Assembly (NCBI GenBank): GCA_036245525.1
Contig: BTPG01000004.1
Location: forward strand, 214,706,557-214,770,556
Origin: Semisulcospira habei
Lineage: Eukaryota; Mollusca; Gastropoda; Semisulcospiridae
Reading direction: 5' to 3'
DNA: 64,000 bases
A model generated the notes under the pieces. It was not told the origin of the DNA, did not search any database, and saw only the letters and a list, made by a program, of their open reading frames with translations. Each line of letters begins with the position of its first letter. Position 1 is the stretch's first letter. The translations under genes were made by a program, and so were the position numbers. This document shows positions 24,501 through 30,500 of this stretch, piece by piece.

Positions 24501-27500
24501 CCAAGCTATTCTGGCACCCCCCCCCCCCCCCCCCCCTTGAACTACCACGGTCAATTTTATTTCATGCAAACGTGTATCAGGGTGAAAATGGTTAATCTAG
24601 AAAGGTTTAAAGTTGAACATTTTCTGGGGCGTGGTGTGTTGTGTGTTGAAGGGGTGGGGGGGGGGGGGTGATGGGGTAGTGATTGGGGTTTTGGATGGGT
24701 GAGTGATTGGTTTCCTTTGTCCCGGAGGCCCGCACACATTTTCACGACGACGACTACTACTTTTCCATCACGTCGTCGGTCATGTTTGTTCACAACACTT
24801 CCCGCATTCTAAAAAACGGCACCACTACCTTTGCCGCCAGGACAGGGATTTCTCATCAAAGCCAGTACCTACCGCCGCTCACCAGTCATTAACCCCGTCA
24901 ATGCCAGCGGAGGCGGATAGTATTTATGATGTCAGTGTTACGTCAACAACGCCAGAGAGCCCCGGCCGTCAGAGAAACGGCGACACACAGCGGCCTCAGC
25001 AACAAGAGGCGTAGATCCTCATGAGCCCCCGCAGTCGCGGGGGCTCATGAGGATCTACGCCTCTTGCGGTTGGACTCTGTTCAGTCTTTCTCGGCAGTGA
25101 AGGGGTTAAAGACAGTGATTTGTTATTTTACAAACGGTGAAAGTTTTGGCTGGCACAACCATTTCTCGAACTTGCCCCTGCTTATCTTACCTACAAATAA
25201 TGCACAAAGTAATGAAAATATTACATTGAAAATAAAAATAATTAATTTTTTTTTTTTAAATATGAAAGAAGACCATCAGTTAGGTGGCTACTTTAACTAC
25301 GGGTGCTGTCTCCGAAGGTGGTCGCTCTGAAGTGGTCCTTGCTGACCCATGTGGGCGCCCTGCAGGTCTGAAGACCCCTTATTTTGAGAGTTCCCCGTGG
25401 AAATACAAGAGACGACAGGTCAGGGGAATACAGGTTTTCTATAGCCTGTGACACTTCAACTGTGGTGCCTAAACAGCTTTCAGCATGTGTACAACTGTTG
25501 ACAATGTTAGGAAAATCAGAATTAGGTCAAAATTGCACCGCGTTTCGATGAAAACAGTGGATTAACCCTTTTCATCCTGATACACTTTCGCTTGAAATTA
25601 ATTTGACTATGGTATTTCAAGGGTGGTGCCATAATAGCTTGGTGCCTGGGGCGTCAAGCTATTCTGACACCTCCCTTGAACTAAAATGGTTGATCTCAGT
25701 CTCCTAATCTCTAATGTAGCCTTCATAGGACAATAAGCACATTTTGCAAAATCAGCCTATGAATGTAATGGGTTAAAAGCCTGGACAAACACACCATAAT
25801 ACGATATTATCGCACATTTGTCCGGGCTTTTAATCCACTGTTTTCGTCGATACACGTGCAGTTTGGACCGACCTTTCTGATTTCCAGAAATCGTCTCTTC
25901 ATTCACAATACTGAATTCTGAATGTTTGGTTTGTCTGCCCAGGACATGAGATGGCCTTTGTGGCGTTCCTGTGCTGTCTGTTCAAAATTGGGGCCTTGTC
26001 TCAGGAGGACTACCCAGCCATTTGCTTGAAGGTCTTCGACAGGTGGGTTCTGTACAGGCCGCACACCGTTTTGGCCAAATATCTCCGCAAAGAAAGACTT
26101 TTCTGTACCACTTTAACAACAAGTATCACTTAAGTGCCAATTGACGTAAAGACTTTTCTGTACCACTTTAACAACAAGTATCACTTAAGTGCCAATTGAC
26201 GTAAAGACTTTTCTGTACCACTTTAACAACAAGTATCACTTAAGTGCCAATTGACGTAAAGACTTTTCTGTACCACTTTAACAACAAGTATCACTTAAGT
26301 GCCAATTGACATAATATGGAATATTTGTACTGAACGCCTATGATGTGTCGATTTTTCTCTACAGTCGTAAATATTTGGTAAAAAGACAAGAACTCATTTT
26401 CAACACCCTAAATAGAGCCCCGGCAGATTTCAATATCGAGGTCACGCATGCAGACTTCACGTATGCCTGCGCTGTTTTCAGGTTGGAAAATGTGGCCAAT
26501 TCAGGTGAAAATGGATCTTTCTTTTCCTGGGCTTAATATATCTGAGGCGCATTTAGGGATGTAAAATAAGTCATGTATTGAACAAAGGTGCGATTTTGTA
26601 CGACAGTATAGCAAGACTGACACATTGTTAGAGTTTCTTAACCCATTGTACCCCAAGACCGAAATCCCCAAATTTTGCCGTTGTCCTCTAAAGACTGTAT
26701 TGCAGTGCTGGACACAGATCGACCATGATTGTTCAAGGGTGATGCCAGAATAGCTTGGCGCCCATAGGCGCCAAGCTATTCTGGCATCACCCTTGAACTG
26801 TCATGGTCGATCCTTATCTTGCTGTGGTGTGTCTGGGGTAGAATGAGTTAAAAGTAAATCCTATTAGGTCAGCTGTCACAGAATAATGTTTGTGCTAAGA
26901 TTGGTATAAAAAAAAAGTGGCTCTTTGTGAAGGCGAAGATATCTGGAAAAAAAAAACGTTGTGTGCTGCAATGTTAAACGACCTAGATACAATGTTTATC
27001 AGCTAATAAGGACACTCGAGACTGCAACACACAGACAATCCTCGGCTGTTTGCTGCATTCGCAAAGTATTACTGTGGCTAACCATCTTGCGCATGTGACC
27101 ACCTGCAGTGATCTATTTCGATTGAACTGTTCAGTGTTGGCCTGTTTGCGATATTAACCCCCTAACTGCCGAGACTGAGAAAGCGAATGAGATCCAACTG
27201 CAAGAGGCATATCCTCATCAGCCCCCGCGACTGCAGGGGCTCTTGAGGATCTATGCCTCTTGCTGACACCACTTTGTGTCCACGTTCTTTGGACAGTCGA
27301 GGCTTTTGGTCGTTCGGTGGACACAGATTTCAAAAACAAAATGGACGTCCACTAGCACGAATGGGGTTGAAAGTGTGTCTGTGTACTGGGCAGTCCTCCG
27401 TCAGTCGTCTGTCGCCTGTGGTAAACTTCGACCTTGGCAATTTACCAGCCTTCACGTTCCCACCTGACTATTTTCAGGTACATGAACCTGGTGCGAAAAC

Positions 27501-30500
27501 TGCAGCTGACCTACAGGATGGAACCCGCGGGCAGCCACGGAGTTTGGAGCCTGGATGACTACCAGTTTTTGCCCTTCCTGTGGGGCAGCTCCCAGCTTTT
27601 GAGTGAGTGCACACTGGGTGTCTCCCTCCGTTCGCTACCGCTGTCAACTCATTAACTGGGTGTTGCCGATTCGCTACTGGTGTTAACCCATTTAGCCCCA
27701 AGTCGCTAATCACGATCATCCATGATCATTCAAAGGCAGTGTCAGATTAGCTTGGTGCCGCAAGGCGCCAAGCTAATCTGGCACTACCTTTGAATTGTCA
27801 CAGCTGATCTATTTGCTGGTTGGTTGGTTGATTAGTTCGTGGTTTAACATCCAGGGTACCATAATAGGGCTCGGGAAGTTCCCCGCGTTGCCTAGCAGCG
27901 TCTGCGCATCAGTGTGAGCCGCCATCTTATGAGGATATCATAGTCATGAGATAGTAGCGAAATAGTGTTTAAACGCGTTTTTCTTCATTTTTCTTCCTCT
28001 TTGGAAACAAACAAAAACAGATTCTGGTGAGCGGTTTCATACAGTAATGGCAAGACTTGCTGTTTTTGCTTATAGCACATCAGGACTTTCCTGACATTAC
28101 AAAAACATTGATTTCCCTATGAGCGTTTAGTCCCGCATCCTTACAAGATGGCCGCCATGCCTGGCGTGATGACGTCAGCTTCCCGAGCCCTATAGACGGC
28201 CAGATTCAATTACCTCTGCAACTTATAGTCTTGATGAAGATGACAAAAGCTATTGTCCAGTTAACCCATTCAGTCGTGACGCACTACAGCAGGAGCTGGT
28301 ACGTCCACGGTAATTCAAGGGTAGCGCCAGATTAGCTTGGCGCCTGACGGCACACTACCTGCCTTTTTATTTAAAAAAAACGACTGATTCTTTTAGAGGC
28401 ATGTCTCCTTGTAGAGGCAAGCAACACGATAGTCCACCGCATTTTGCATACTTATTTACACCTGTTGTTTTTCCATTGCCCGCAGGTCACAAGCGAATTT
28501 TGCCCAAGTCCTTTGTCAGGCCAGACATCTTTGAGCACTTTGCCAAGGACTACCTCTTTCTTGCAGGCATCAAATTTATCAGCCAGGTCTGTATGCAAAG
28601 AGTGTGGTACAGTGTATGAGCTGTACGATTTTTCTTCCTAAGATTAGCAGTAAGGTTTGGTACTGATGTCATTTTTGGCTCACGTGTGAAGCAAAAGTGA
28701 GTCTATGTTTTGGGCCAGTGGTCGTCCGTCCGCCGTCGTCCGTCATCTGTGGTAAACTGTAACGTTGCCACAGTCTTCAAACTTGGCCCAAGGATAGTTT
28801 GTGGCAAGACCTTTCTAAACATACCAATTTCAGTGACCTCTCACAAAGGTCAAGGTGACAGGGGATCAGGAAATATGTCATAAATGGCAATATTTTGACA
28901 TCATTTATTTTTTCTCAAATACTATTCACAACTTCAAACCCAAACTTGGTACAAAGGTACCTGATGGTAAGACCTTTCTATGCATACTAATTTGGTTGAG
29001 CCCTTGGAAAGGTCAAGGGTCACAAGACCTCAGGAAATAGGTGAAAAATAGCCACATTTTGACAAAAGATGTTTTTTCTCAAATACTGCTCACAACTTCA
29101 AACCCAAACTTGCTACAGAGATACCTGATGGTAAGACCTATCAATGCATACTAATTTGGATGATCCCTTAGAAAGGTCATGGGTCACAAGGGCTTAGGAA
29201 ATAGGTCAGAAATAGACATATTTTGACAAGAAATATTTTTTCTCAAATACTATTTACAACTTTAAACCCAAACTTACTACAGAGATACCTGATGGGAAGA
29301 CCTTTCTGTGCGCACTAATTTGGTTGATCCCTCAGAAAGGTCAAGGGTCACGAGAGCTCAGGAAATCGGTAAAAACAGCCATATTTTGACAAAAGATGTT
29401 TTTTCTCAAATACTATTCACAACTTCAAACCCAAACTTGCTACAGAAATACCTGATGGTAAAACCTATCTATGCATACTAATTTGGATGACCCCCGGAAA
29501 GGTCAAGGGTCACAAAAGGCTGGCAGATTTGTGTAAAATGCCAATTTTTTTATAAAATTGTAGGTCTTATCAACATTTTTGCACATTTTTCAACCAAATT
29601 TGGCACTAAGATAGCTGATGATAAGACCTTCCTATGCATACTAATTTAGTCAACTAATCACAAAGGTCAAGGGTCACAGGAGGTTGACAGATGAGTGAAA
29701 AATGCTTACATTTTCAGAAAACATGGATTTTACTGCTGCAGAAACCAGCCCTTGTCACAAAGGTCACACATAATTAGTAAATCAGTCATACACGTGAGCC
29801 ATAATGGCTTTACCTTTGTTCTTTTTTTGTTGTTGTTAATTTTTAGGTCAAAGACATAATTTCTTCATTACGATAATCATACCAGCATGCTGTGAAACAC
29901 ATGATGCGTCATAATCGCAACTCTCGGCCTTAGATGCAAACACTGAGTTTTTAACAGTGGAAATGGGAGGCAACAGCCATTGGTCCAAATCGGGAAACTG
30001 GCGACAAGAATGAACAAATTCCACCCAGCTGACTACATGACTGTTCGGTGCTGTTGCGATTGGTTTCTTATACTGTATTGTGTTTATTGGGCTATGAATA
30101 GTACAGACGGCTTTATTCACAAGTGGGCTGAATCCAACACTGATGTAATCGAAGTTAGCCCCTTTGTGCATGCAGCTGCCAGTACTGTTTGCATATAGGG
30201 CTCGGGCAGCTGACGTCATCACGCCAGGCGTGGCGGCCATCTTGTGAGGATACGGGACTAAACGCTCCGAACGGGAAATCCCTGTTTTTTTAATGTCAGG
30301 AAAATCCTGACGTACTATAAGCAATAACAGCAAGTCTTGCCATCACTGTAGGAAACCGCTCACCAGAATCTGTTTTTGTTCGTTTCCAAAGAGGAAGAAA
30401 AATGAAGAAAAACGTGTTGAAACCGCACTATATCGCTACTATCTCATGACTATTGTATCCTCATAAGATGGCGGCTGACGCGCCGACGCTGCTAGGCAAC

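Noticed and set aside
24703..25014. 103-codon plus-strand frame in PTPA intron 5
   Set aside because: No homology recognised; it overlaps an H2b element and lacks splice signals compatible with PTPA phase.
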